This document shows positions 52,841 through 60,152 of a DNA stretch of 64,000 nucleotides, piece after piece. Position numbers and translations under genes: made by a program. Source of the DNA: Chlorogloeopsis sp. ULAP01 (GTDB taxonomy: Bacteria; Cyanobacteriota; Cyanobacteriia; Cyanobacteriales; Nostocaceae); the NCBI RefSeq assembly GCF_030381805.1, contig NZ_JAUDRH010000009.1:260503-324502 (forward strand), written 5' to 3'. Under the pieces are notes generated by a model. It did not search any database, had not been told where the DNA came from, and was given only the letters and a program-made list of their open reading frames with translations. Positions within the stretch are counted from its first letter, which is position 1. Each line of letters starts with the position of its first letter.

Positions 52841-52874
52841 ATAGGTTACATTTTATGGTGTCAGGAATGAAAAT

Positions 52875-54056
52875 ATGGCAAAGCCACGACTAGGGGGTAA
52901 ACTGCTCTCCTTTGCTTTTATAGGTTTTTGTTTTTGTGTAGGCATTGGTATAGGAGTTGTGATTCGCTATGGGCGATCGCAAGCCACAAATACACCAGAG
53001 ATACCTAACAACACAACACCAGAACCTTACTATTTGCCAGATTCTTACTCACCACCATATATAAAAGAGCCAACTTATCCAGACTCCATCACCATTCAAG
53101 CAGTTGGGGATATAATTCCCGGCACAAATTTTCCTGATCGCAGGCTGCCAAGCGATCGCAATCAACTACTTCCAAAACCAGTAAGGGTATACTTGCAAAG
53201 AGGTGATATTCTCTTCGGTAACTTTGAAAGTAGCTTAACCAAATATCGATACACAGCTAAAGACACTAGTCGCCGACAAGTTTTTGCCTTTCGCTCTCCA
53301 CCTGAGTATGCTCAATTGTTTGCCGATGCTGGCTTTGATGTAATGAATATAGCCAACAATCATGCCTTAGACTTCGGTGTGGTAGGGTTTAGAGATACAG
53401 TCAAAAATTTTGCTGCCGTTGGCATCCAAACATTAGGGCATAAAAACCAAATTCTTTTGTTAAAAGCAAAGAATATTCCAGTTGCAATGATTGGGTTTGC
53501 ACCTTATGAATCTTATAATTCAATTCATGATTTAAAAGCCGCCAAAATTCTTGTCGCAGAAGCTAAAGCACGGGCAAATATTGTTATTGTCTCCATGCAC
53601 GCAGGAGCAGAGGGAACAGGTGCAATGCGAGTTAAAAATAAAACAGAGTTTTTCTATGGAGAAAACCGAGGTAATTCGCTTCAGTTTGCTCGCACAATGA
53701 TTGATGTAGGAGCAGATTTAGTCCTCGGACATGGATCGCACGTTCCTAGAGCCATAGAAATATATAAAGGAAAACTCATAGCTTATTCTTTAGGAAATTT
53801 TCTCGGATACCGAACTTTATCTACAAAAGCTCAGACTGGTTACTCGATGATTTTAGAAGTTAAGCTAAACCCTCAGGGAGATTTAGTAGCAGGTAAAATT
53901 ATTCCCGTGCATATGGATCGGCAGGGCATTCCCCACATCGATCAGCAATTCCGAACTGTAGGGCTTCTACGTCGTTTAATTAATAATGATTTTCCTAAGA
54001 ATGCAGTGCAGATTAACAAAAAGGGAGAAATTGCAGTAGCAAATCAGGAAGTATAA
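52875..54056 (+). CDS. CapA family (poly-gamma-glutamate capsule type) exported protein
   Basis: A 393-residue protein with an N-terminal membrane anchor or signal (about 10-30). The metallophosphatase-like CapA domain has ITIQAVGDIIPGTNF, GDILFGNFESSLT, NIANNHALDFGVVGFRDT, IVSMHAGAE and DLVLGHGSHVPRA, then YSLGNFLG. CapA is required for poly-gamma-glutamate export in Bacillus; stand-alone homologs are common and of unclear role. No capB or capC is nearby. Confidence 0.9.
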   Translation: MAKPRLGGKLLSFAFIGFCFCVGIGIGVVIRYGRSQATNTPEIPNNTTPEPYYLPDSYSPPYIKEPTYPDSITIQAVGDIIPGTNFPDRRLPSDRNQLLPKPVRVYLQRGDILFGNFESSLTKYRYTAKDTSRRQVFAFRSPPEYAQLFADAGFDVMNIANNHALDFGVVGFRDTVKNFAAVGIQTLGHKNQILLLKAKNIPVAMIGFAPYESYNSIHDLKAAKILVAEAKARANIVIVSMHAGAEGTGAMRVKNKTEFFYGENRGNSLQFARTMIDVGADLVLGHGSHVPRAIEIYKGKLIAYSLGNFLGYRTLSTKAQTGYSMILEVKLNPQGDLVAGKIIPVHMDRQGIPHIDQQFRTVGLLRRLINNDFPKNAVQINKKGEIAVANQEV

Positions 54057-54111
54057 GATTATTTAAAAAATTAAGAGTATATCTGATTAACTTAATAATA
54101 AATGATATGTC

Positions 54112-54636
54112 TCATCCTTTAACAAAAATAATATTACACGTATTGCAATACCATAATTTTCGCCAATTCTTGAGTTGCTTTGGATAAATTAGAATGTTAT
54201 AAAATTCGACCCAAAGTAATGTAGCAATGAATATGATTACAAAACTTGTGAGCCATGTTTTCAAATTCAGTGTTGTCAAAAAAGGTAGATTGAGGAATCT
54301 TCCTACAGGATAAACAAGGAATAAAGAAATCACAAGCAGTAGACGCCAACTGATTTTTTTCTTTTGTGGTGGTGCTAGCTTGCAAGCTGAGATAGAGCTA
54401 CACATACCTTTAGCAAAAAAACGATGAGTACCTTGAAAATATATGTTATGACTTAGCTCATCCCAAACTTTTGCTAAAGGGCAAATTTTTTCAGATAAAC
54501 AATTTGGACACAAAAGATTTATATCCTCAGCCCTATGTTTTGAAAATAAAGATTCTGAATACTGTAAATACTCCTCGTCTTTAGTTTCCGTTTTCATTTG
54601 CTTTCTGAAAACATTAATTTGTGATTGCATTCTCAT
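54112..54636 (-). CDS. Unknown membrane protein with cysteine clusters
   Basis: A 174-residue protein I do not recognise. Residues about 38-55 hold LLCPNCLSEKICPLAK, about 80 has MCSSISACKL, and the end has WYCNTCNIIF, so up to seven cysteines could bind metal on one side of the membrane. Two hydrophobic segments lie near 97-117 and 126-148. Its ATG directly abuts the TAA of the upstream gene (zero spacing), so translation is probably coupled. It is AT-rich compared with the housekeeping genes. Confidence 0.65.
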   Translation of the reverse strand: MRMQSQINVFRKQMKTETKDEEYLQYSESLFSKHRAEDINLLCPNCLSEKICPLAKVWDELSHNIYFQGTHRFFAKGMCSSISACKLAPPQKKKISWRLLLVISLFLVYPVGRFLNLPFLTTLNLKTWLTSFVIIFIATLLWVEFYNILIYPKQLKNWRKLWYCNTCNIIFVKG

Positions 54637-55608
54637 TTACCAATTTGTAAGCTGTTGTTTTATCTTGTTTTTAAGTTCCTTAACTTGTACTTCTAATTGC
54701 GATTTCAATGTTTCACATTTAGGGATGAGTACAGTTATTATTTGGTTATATGAGTTTCTAGCTATCTGTTGAACCTTTATTTCAACTGAAGATATCCAGT
54801 TTTGAAGCTGAGAATGTTTAACTGTATGATTGGAACAATTAATAACATTTTCTAATTCTTGTTTTAGTAGCTCAATTTTTTCTTTTTGTTGTTCAAATAT
54901 TTGTTTAAATTTACCAAGATCAAAGCATAAATTTAGAATTATTTCACTTGGTTTTTGAATATTTAAAGCATAGATTATTTTCTGCTGCTCTTGAAGTTGT
55001 TGTTCTAAAAAATATAGTTGCTGTTGGAAAGACTCTACACTAGTATTAGATGGAGACAGAAATTGCTGAGAAACTTCAACTTGATTTAATTCAGATTGGA
55101 TATTAACTGATATTGAATAAACATTATTTAAGTGCGATTGTCTTTTAGATAAGTCTAACAGATCTGTCAAAACTTCTCTATTTCCTTGATGAGCCACTTT
55201 ATCACCTTTTAAAACTGAGTGAAGTAATATAGATGGCTCAATAACTACATCAGGTAAAACTAACCCACTTAATCTATTGATAATTTCTTTACCTTCAACT
55301 TCAATATAAGCGCACTCACCATCAATCTCAACTGCTATTGATTGAATATTACTATTAACATTACTTATTTTATAATGTTTAAGTTGACCATTCATGATAC
55401 TTATATCAGAACCATCAGAGTGAATTATGTTCCCATAATATATTTCAATTAATTCTGGCACATAGCTCTCAGAGAAATTAAATTTATCCCTGAAGTTAAC
55501 AGTATTAAGGATATCAGTTGGGTATTTTTCTGCAAAGGCTGCTATTTCTGCTGGTAGCTTTGCAATCTGCTGTAAATCAAAATTTGAGAACTGATTTTTT
55601 TCATCCAT
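54637..55608 (-). CDS. Unknown soluble protein with C-terminal coiled coil
   Basis: A 323-residue protein I do not recognise. Residues 1-150 look globular (LPAEIAAFAEKYPTDIL, then a beta-rich stretch with AVEIDGECAYIEVEGKEI). Residues about 190-323 are Gln-rich coiled coil (QQQLYFLEQQLQEQQKI, then EKIELLKQELENVI). The ATG has GGAGTTTCTTAA upstream. It is followed without a gap by the Cys-rich membrane protein gene, forming a two-gene operon next to and divergent from the peptide-export locus. Confidence 0.65.
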   Translation of the reverse strand: MDEKNQFSNFDLQQIAKLPAEIAAFAEKYPTDILNTVNFRDKFNFSESYVPELIEIYYGNIIHSDGSDISIMNGQLKHYKISNVNSNIQSIAVEIDGECAYIEVEGKEIINRLSGLVLPDVVIEPSILLHSVLKGDKVAHQGNREVLTDLLDLSKRQSHLNNVYSISVNIQSELNQVEVSQQFLSPSNTSVESFQQQLYFLEQQLQEQQKIIYALNIQKPSEIILNLCFDLGKFKQIFEQQKEKIELLKQELENVINCSNHTVKHSQLQNWISSVEIKVQQIARNSYNQIITVLIPKCETLKSQLEVQVKELKNKIKQQLTNW

Positions 55609-56257
55609 TTAAGAAACTCCTAAGAGGATGCTGGATTGTATAACGCACCAAAGTCATCTGAAGGTGCGTTACGGACAGAGTCTGTAACGCACCCTACTTA
55701 GATTTTTTCAACAATCAGATCTGATTGCCATATGACAAATTAAGTTTATTAGGTTTAATGATGACAAGATAGTTTCAACTTTTCAGTCGGAAAAGTTCAG
55801 AAGTTAAGGTTGGAAAAAGTCGGATAAAATCATTTAATTAACTTCAATATTTTATTACAGCAGATAAAGTTACTGTAAAAACTAATATATTTGTTCGCTT
55901 ACTAAATCAGCCAGGCGAGCGCTTCATACGCCTTGATGTAATATCTATTTTGAAATCATTTGTAGAAACGAGACATATCGCGATAGAAATAGTGTATTTT
56001 CAACTAATTGAAATAATTTTATCTTCATTGCTTCTGAAAATAAGTAAATAAGCCGACATTTACCAACTACAACTCCCGACTTTATCCGACTGACAAGTCA
56101 AAGCCATATTGTCATGATTAGAGCAAAGAAAAGTCAACGACTGTATTACTCAAGGCGGTACTTCAGTTCCGTATAGCTAACTATAGCTAGCGAAGCTAAA
56201 TAGGCTCTTGCACATGACTTTTCTTGATTGCGTCTACTTATTAATGGAGTTCAATTT
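55609..56257. promoter_or_regulatory. Divergent intergenic region upstream of the peptide-export locus
   Basis: The gap must hold promoters for both the two-gene minus-strand operon and the precursor genes. It contains a GGTGCGTTAC / GTAACGCACC hairpin (55663-55693) and an 11-base inverted pair AGTCGGATAAA (55818-55828) / TTTATCCGACT (56081-56091) about 250 bases apart, plus a third AGTCGGAAAA at about 55785. Near the first gene is CTAACTATAGCTAGCGAAGC. No gene is seen. Promoter positions are not resolved. Confidence 0.45.
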
Positions 56258-56560
56258 ATGGAATCCAAATTGTTTACAGAACTATGCGATCGCCAACAGG
56301 AACTTATCTGTGGTGGTGGACAACTCATAGCTGCTGATGAGTTTGACTACACAGATTTTGAATATCAAAACGTAAATCTTGCCAAGGTTATTGCTTCAGG
56401 TATTAATGGCTCCTTCATCACTAAGGAACTGTCAACTAACTTTGTCTACACTAGTGCCTACGAAGATTTGACGCTGGAATTTGAGCCTGCTGCTAATGGC
56501 GACAACGGTGATGACAATGGTAATGGTAATGGTGGTTTTCCTACTCTGCCCACTCTTTAG
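56258..56560 (+). CDS. Double-glycine leader peptide, paralog 1 (putative exported bacteriocin-like peptide)
   Basis: A 100-residue precursor. The leader is residues 1-20, MESKLFTELCDRQQELICGG: Leu at -12, Ile at -4 and Gly-Gly at -2/-1 fit cleavage by C39 peptidases. The mature part (80 residues) has an acidic start (DEFDYTDFEYQNVNL), the conserved ASGINGSFITKELSTNF core, and a Gly/Asn/Asp-rich tail ending FPTLPTL. It resembles the LFTELSDEQQE-type leaders of peptides annotated as CTB family bacteriocins in cyanobacteria. The ATG at 56258 has GGAG eight bases upstream. The exporter is encoded downstream. Confidence 0.82.
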   Translation: MESKLFTELCDRQQELICGGGQLIAADEFDYTDFEYQNVNLAKVIASGINGSFITKELSTNFVYTSAYEDLTLEFEPAANGDNGDDNGNGNGGFPTLPTL

Positions 56561-56644
56561 TTTTTAGTCTTTCTGAAGATGCTCTTAGGCAGAGTTGTGA
56601 GTTTGATTAACGAATTCAATCAACTGTACAAATTTCTTCTAGAT

Positions 56645-56687
56645 GGATTCCAGAGCATCCTGATCGAGGAGTAAGTCTTTGGAGTTC
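56645..56687 (+). other. Conserved RNA hairpin after paralog 1
   Basis: GGATTCCAGAG (56645-56655) pairs with CTTTGGAGTTC (56677-56687) over all 11 positions, three of them G-U, with a 21-base loop. Equivalent hairpins follow paralogs 2 and 3. Confidence 0.7.
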
Positions 56688-56732
56688 TTTTAACAATGTT
56701 TGCATTTGATATTTATCACCAAGGTTGAGATC

Positions 56733-56963
56733 ATGGAAACTAAACTTTTTATAGATTTATCTGATAATCAACAAGAGCTTATCTGTGGTGGAGGACAACT
56801 TGTAGCTCTTGATGAATTTGATTTTACGGATTTTGAATACCAAAACGTGAATCTTTCCAAGACAATTGCTTCAGGTATTAATGGCTCCTTTATCACTAAG
56901 GAATTGTCAACTAACTTTGTCTACACCAGTGCTTACGAAGACCTAATGTTGGAATTTGAATAA
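56733..56963 (+). CDS. Double-glycine leader peptide, paralog 2
   Basis: A 76-residue precursor, the shortest of the three. The leader METKLFIDLSDNQQELICGG (20 residues) is followed by a mature part that lines up with paralog 1 without gaps and stops at LMLEFE, so it lacks the variable tail. The region from DFEYQNVNL to the end differs from paralog 1 at only a few positions. AAGG lies eight bases before the ATG at 56733; the frame open from 56700 is not used. Same export route as paralog 1. Confidence 0.82.
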   Translation: METKLFIDLSDNQQELICGGGQLVALDEFDFTDFEYQNVNLSKTIASGINGSFITKELSTNFVYTSAYEDLMLEFE

Positions 56964-57034
56964 ATTCCGATAATTTGAGGTAGAGTTGTGAGCTTGGTTA
57001 ACCAACTAAAGCAACAGTACAAATTTCTCATACA

Positions 57035-57076
57035 TTGATTCCGGAGCAACCGAATAAGGAGTCAGTTTCTGGATTC
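57035..57076 (+). other. Conserved RNA hairpin after paralog 2
   Basis: TGATTCCGGAG (57035-57045) pairs with TTCTGGATTCG (57066-57076) at 10 of 11 positions, three by G-U wobble; one U-U mismatch. The loop sequence (CAACCGAATAAGGAGTCAGT) resembles the other two. Confidence 0.65.
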
Positions 57077-57127
57077 GGTTCTAGTTAGTATTTGCGTTTT
57101 ATCAACTTTATCAACGAGGTTAAAACA

Positions 57128-57403
57128 ATGGAAACTAAACTTTTTGTAGAGCTATCTGAGCATCATCAAGAACTTATCTGTGGTGGTGGACAACTCTTGG
57201 ATCTTGATGAGTTTGACTACACAGATTTTGAGTATCAAAACGTAAATCTTTCCAAGACAATTGCTTCAGGTATTAATGGTTCATTCATCACCAAGGAATT
57301 GTCAACTAACTTTGTCTTCACTAGTGCCTACGAAGACCTAATGTTGGAATTTGAGCCTACTGCTAATGGCGTCGTTAATGGCAATGGTAATGGTGAGGAA
57401 TAG
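57128..57403 (+). CDS. Double-glycine leader peptide, paralog 3
   Basis: A 91-residue precursor. The leader METKLFVELSEHHQELICGG is followed by a mature part starting GQLLDLDEFDYTDFEYQ that shares the near-invariant core with paralogs 1 and 2. Its own Asn/Gly-rich tail ends in GEE. The leader middle (positions 7-14) varies among the three, while the Cys-Gly-Gly end is constant. GAGG lies eight bases before the ATG at 57128. It is the last of the tandem triplet. Confidence 0.82.
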   Translation: METKLFVELSEHHQELICGGGQLLDLDEFDYTDFEYQNVNLSKTIASGINGSFITKELSTNFVFTSAYEDLMLEFEPTANGVVNGNGNGEE

Positions 57404-57425
57404 ATAGTACAAATTTATCCTCAAT

Positions 57426-57468
57426 GGATTCTAGAGCATCCTAATAAATGAGTAAGTCTCTAGAATCC
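57426..57468 (+). other. Conserved RNA hairpin after paralog 3
   Basis: GGATTCTAGAG (57426-57436) and CTCTAGAATCC (57458-57468) are perfectly complementary over 11 bases, with a 21-base loop. No T-tract follows, so it is not a standard terminator. Confidence 0.75.
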
Positions 57469-57703
57469 CAATACGGTTTGGTTAAGATTTCCCTGGCCCT
57501 TATAAAAGGGGAAAAGAAGGTTATTATCGCTGCTTGAAAGGAAGGTTGGGGGGATCTGAAAAAGATTCAAGCTTTAACCGAACTGTATTGTCTAAAATCC
57601 TTCATAGCAATATTTATATTTTGTCAGTTTATCAATGGGATTGAGACTGTAGAAATTGTCGCTTGTTTACAAGTGTAATTAGTTAGTTCTGCAGGAGACA
57701 AAA
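57469..57703. other. Gap between the triplet and precursor 4
   Basis: No gene. The sequence has GGTTTGGTTAAG...CTTTAACCGAACTGT as a loose inverted pair (about 57475 and 57573) and CCTTATAAAAGGGGAAAAGAAGG. A promoter for the rest of the locus could lie here. Confidence 0.4.
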
Positions 57704-57979
57704 ATGAAGTTAAAAGATATTCCTTTGTCATTAGAGGAACTTACAGATGAGACTGCCACTACTATATCGGGCGGAGTTGGGGTATTTGAGGGAGCGATTG
57801 TAATTCCTTGGACACCGCCGAATAAAAGTGCAAAGGTTCCATTTAACGTATTCTCAAGCGATTCGAGCAAATCGAACCGATCTGATGAGTCAGAGAGTCC
57901 CGAAGAAACTATTCAGCAGGCTAGCGAGGATATAGAGCTTGGTAGAGATTGGGTTAAAACCGTCAAGAATGCATTCTAA
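57704..57979 (+). CDS. Double-glycine leader peptide 4, unrelated mature sequence
   Basis: A 91-residue precursor. The leader is residues 1-24 (MKLKDIPLSLEELTDETATT then ISGG): Leu13 at -12, Ile21 at -4 and Gly23-Gly24 at the cleavage site. The mature part begins VGVFEGAIVIPWTPPNKSAK and continues into a Ser/Asp/Glu-rich segment with a helical end (GRDWVKTVKNAF). It has no cysteine. It shares only the leader pattern with the other precursors. GGAGA precedes the ATG. It is probably exported by the same transporter. Confidence 0.72.
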   Translation: MKLKDIPLSLEELTDETATTISGGVGVFEGAIVIPWTPPNKSAKVPFNVFSSDSSKSNRSDESESPEETIQQASEDIELGRDWVKTVKNAF

Positions 57980-58080
57980 AAATAAGATGCAATCTTTGAG
58001 TGTATGCAACAAGATAGTTATTTAGGCAACTATTTAAGTGATTCATAACAGCCAAATAATAACAAATTTGAGGTATTAAT

Positions 58081-58359
58081 ATGTCTCTTTCAATAATTCC
58101 TTTTCCAGAATTATTAATGGAGTTGTCTGAAGAGCAACAGGAAATAATAGCTGGTGGCGAAGTAGTGATCGTCAAGGAATATAATGAAGAACGTACATAC
58201 GAAGATTCATCACAAGCAGATTCATCTTCATCACCAACAAGTACAGAAGAAGAGGAAGAAGAAAGCTGCTCCTGCTTTCCTTTTAATAATTTTCCCACCT
58301 TAACGACACCTTTTAGAGTTAATGGTCGTGTTGCTCCTAGAAGAAGGTCGCTATTTTGA
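58081..58359 (+). CDS. Double-glycine leader peptide 5, acidic Ser/Glu-rich with basic end
   Basis: A 92-residue precursor. The leader (26 residues) ends LMELSEEQQEIIAGG: Leu15 at -12, Ser16 at -11, Ile23 at -4 and Gly25-Gly26. This is the closest match of the five to the cyanobacterial ELSDEQQEIVAGG-type leader. The mature part has EYNEERTYEDSS, a Ser run, a six-Glu run, then SCSCFPFNNFPTL and a basic PRRRSLF end. The CSC pair are its only cysteines. FPTL also occurs at the end of paralog 1. GAGG lies about eight bases upstream. The HlyD gene follows after 114 bp. Confidence 0.75.
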   Translation: MSLSIIPFPELLMELSEEQQEIIAGGEVVIVKEYNEERTYEDSSQADSSSSPTSTEEEEEESCSCFPFNNFPTLTTPFRVNGRVAPRRRSLF

Positions 58360-58473
58360 TAGTTTGCCTCTTATTTCCCCTGATTAATTTTTTAATTCAA
58401 TGTTGATGTGAGCAACAAAAGAGAAAAGTAAGGAAGTAAATCTTTAGTCTTCCCAAACATTTTTTAGTTCACA

Positions 58474-59970
58474 ATGACTAACATCTATTATCCAAACCAG
58501 CCTTCTGTTCTCAATCCAGATCAACTCCAACTTCCTCCAGTTGAAAAAGATGAGTTTCTTCCCCGGATTGGTTCCTGGGCAATCATTGGGGGACTGTTTT
58601 TGGTTGGCACATTTGGAGCAGCTATTTCAATATCGGCCGTTCTTAATTACAATGTAGCCGTTAAAGTTCCGGCAACCATTCGTTTTGCTGGAGAACTGCG
58701 TTTAATTCAGTCTGCGATCGCAGGAACCGTTGACAACATAGAAGTTGGAGAAAATCAGATTGTTGAACAAGGGGAAGCCATTGCTCGTCTGAACGACTCC
58801 GAGCATCAGATTAAAAAAAGCCAACTGCAAGAGAGCATTCGGCAGATGTGGTTGCAGTTAGGTCGTATAGATGCTCAAATCGGAAGTTTAGATACACAGC
58901 TTTTAGCTCAATCCGATTTCTTAAAACGAACCCTCACTTCTGCTCAAGCAGATTTGGCAAATAACCAACGCAACTTTCGAGATTTGCAAGTGACAACAAA
59001 AGCCGAACTGGCAGAAGCTGAAGTTGCTCTAAAGGTTGCTAAGGAACAGTGGAGACGATTGCACCAGGAAAACGAATTAGAGGCAACTTTGCATGAAGCC
59101 GAGGCTAACTTAAAAATTGCCAAGACTCAGCGAGACCGATTAAAGCAGATATTAGCATCGGGGGCTATTTCTCAAAATCTATTTGAAGAAAAAGAACAGG
59201 CTGTGAAGGCAGCAGAGGCGAAACTTTCACAAACTAAAGCATCTGTGAAAAAGCTTTTTGAGGAAAAAGAACAGGCTGTTGAGGTTGCAAAAGCAAGGTT
59301 GACAAAGGCAAAAACGGCACTCAACCCCAGCAATGCAATTGTGATTGTGGCGATGGAACGAATTGGTTTGGAGTGGGCTAAAGGTCAAGCAACCTTAGCA
59401 GCATTAAATAAAGAGCGAGAGAACCTGATTGAAGGACGCATTGAATTACAAAAGCATTTAGGTCAGATTCAAAAAGAACTAACACAGGTAGAAACTAACT
59501 TAGAACAAACAATTATTCGAGCGCCAATAGCTGGCACGCTGCTACAACTAAAGCTTCGCAACCCAGAGCAAGTTGTCCAACCAGGAGAAGCGATCGCCTA
59601 TATTGCTCCTATCAATACCCCATTACTGATCGAAGCTCAAGTTCCAGCCCAAAATATTGACAACGTAAAACCTGGGCAAAAAGTCAAAATGCAGGTATCC
59701 GCTTGTCCTTATACTGACTTTGGTACCCTCCAAGGTACTGTCAAAACGGTTGCTCCCGATGCTCTACCCTCCACTATTACCAAAAATGATGCGCCTGCTA
59801 CACCCACTGCCTACAAAGTGACTATTCAGCCCCAAACTAACTTTGTTGGAGATGCAAAGCGCCAATGCCAATTGCAAGCAGGTATGGAGGGCAGAGCCGA
59901 TATTATTTCCCGTCAGGAGACAGTTTTGAAGTTCCTTCTTAGAAAAACTAGATTGATGGTGGATCTGTAA
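58474..59970 (+). CDS. HlyD family periplasmic adaptor
   Basis: A 498-residue membrane fusion protein. One hydrophobic segment (about 32-56) anchors it. A lipoyl half-motif (AGTVDNIEVGENQIVEQGEAI) is followed by a long coiled-coil hairpin (about 110-350) and the return lipoyl half (IIRAPIAGTLLQLKL, PEQVVQPGEAIAYI). The C-terminal barrel ends GRADIISRQETVLKFLLRK. It bridges the inner-membrane ABC exporter to an outer-membrane channel. The coiled coil contains an internal near-repeat (LFEEKEQAV twice, 25 residues apart). It is coupled to the PCAT gene 182 bp downstream. Confidence 0.92.
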   Translation: MTNIYYPNQPSVLNPDQLQLPPVEKDEFLPRIGSWAIIGGLFLVGTFGAAISISAVLNYNVAVKVPATIRFAGELRLIQSAIAGTVDNIEVGENQIVEQGEAIARLNDSEHQIKKSQLQESIRQMWLQLGRIDAQIGSLDTQLLAQSDFLKRTLTSAQADLANNQRNFRDLQVTTKAELAEAEVALKVAKEQWRRLHQENELEATLHEAEANLKIAKTQRDRLKQILASGAISQNLFEEKEQAVKAAEAKLSQTKASVKKLFEEKEQAVEVAKARLTKAKTALNPSNAIVIVAMERIGLEWAKGQATLAALNKERENLIEGRIELQKHLGQIQKELTQVETNLEQTIIRAPIAGTLLQLKLRNPEQVVQPGEAIAYIAPINTPLLIEAQVPAQNIDNVKPGQKVKMQVSACPYTDFGTLQGTVKTVAPDALPSTITKNDAPATPTAYKVTIQPQTNFVGDAKRQCQLQAGMEGRADIISRQETVLKFLLRKTRLMVDL

Positions 59971-60152
59971 CACCTATTCTTAGTTTGTAGTAAGCACGCT
60001 TTGTGCTTACTATGAGCAAATAACATTTGTAGCTATTTTTTAGAGAAACGGTATAATACTCCGTCTAATAAAAATTGAACAGCTGGCGCGATTTTCATCA
60101 CTGATGTCGTGCTATCAGGCTTTTAAGCTCCCGCTTTGTTGAGGTAAGCTTT

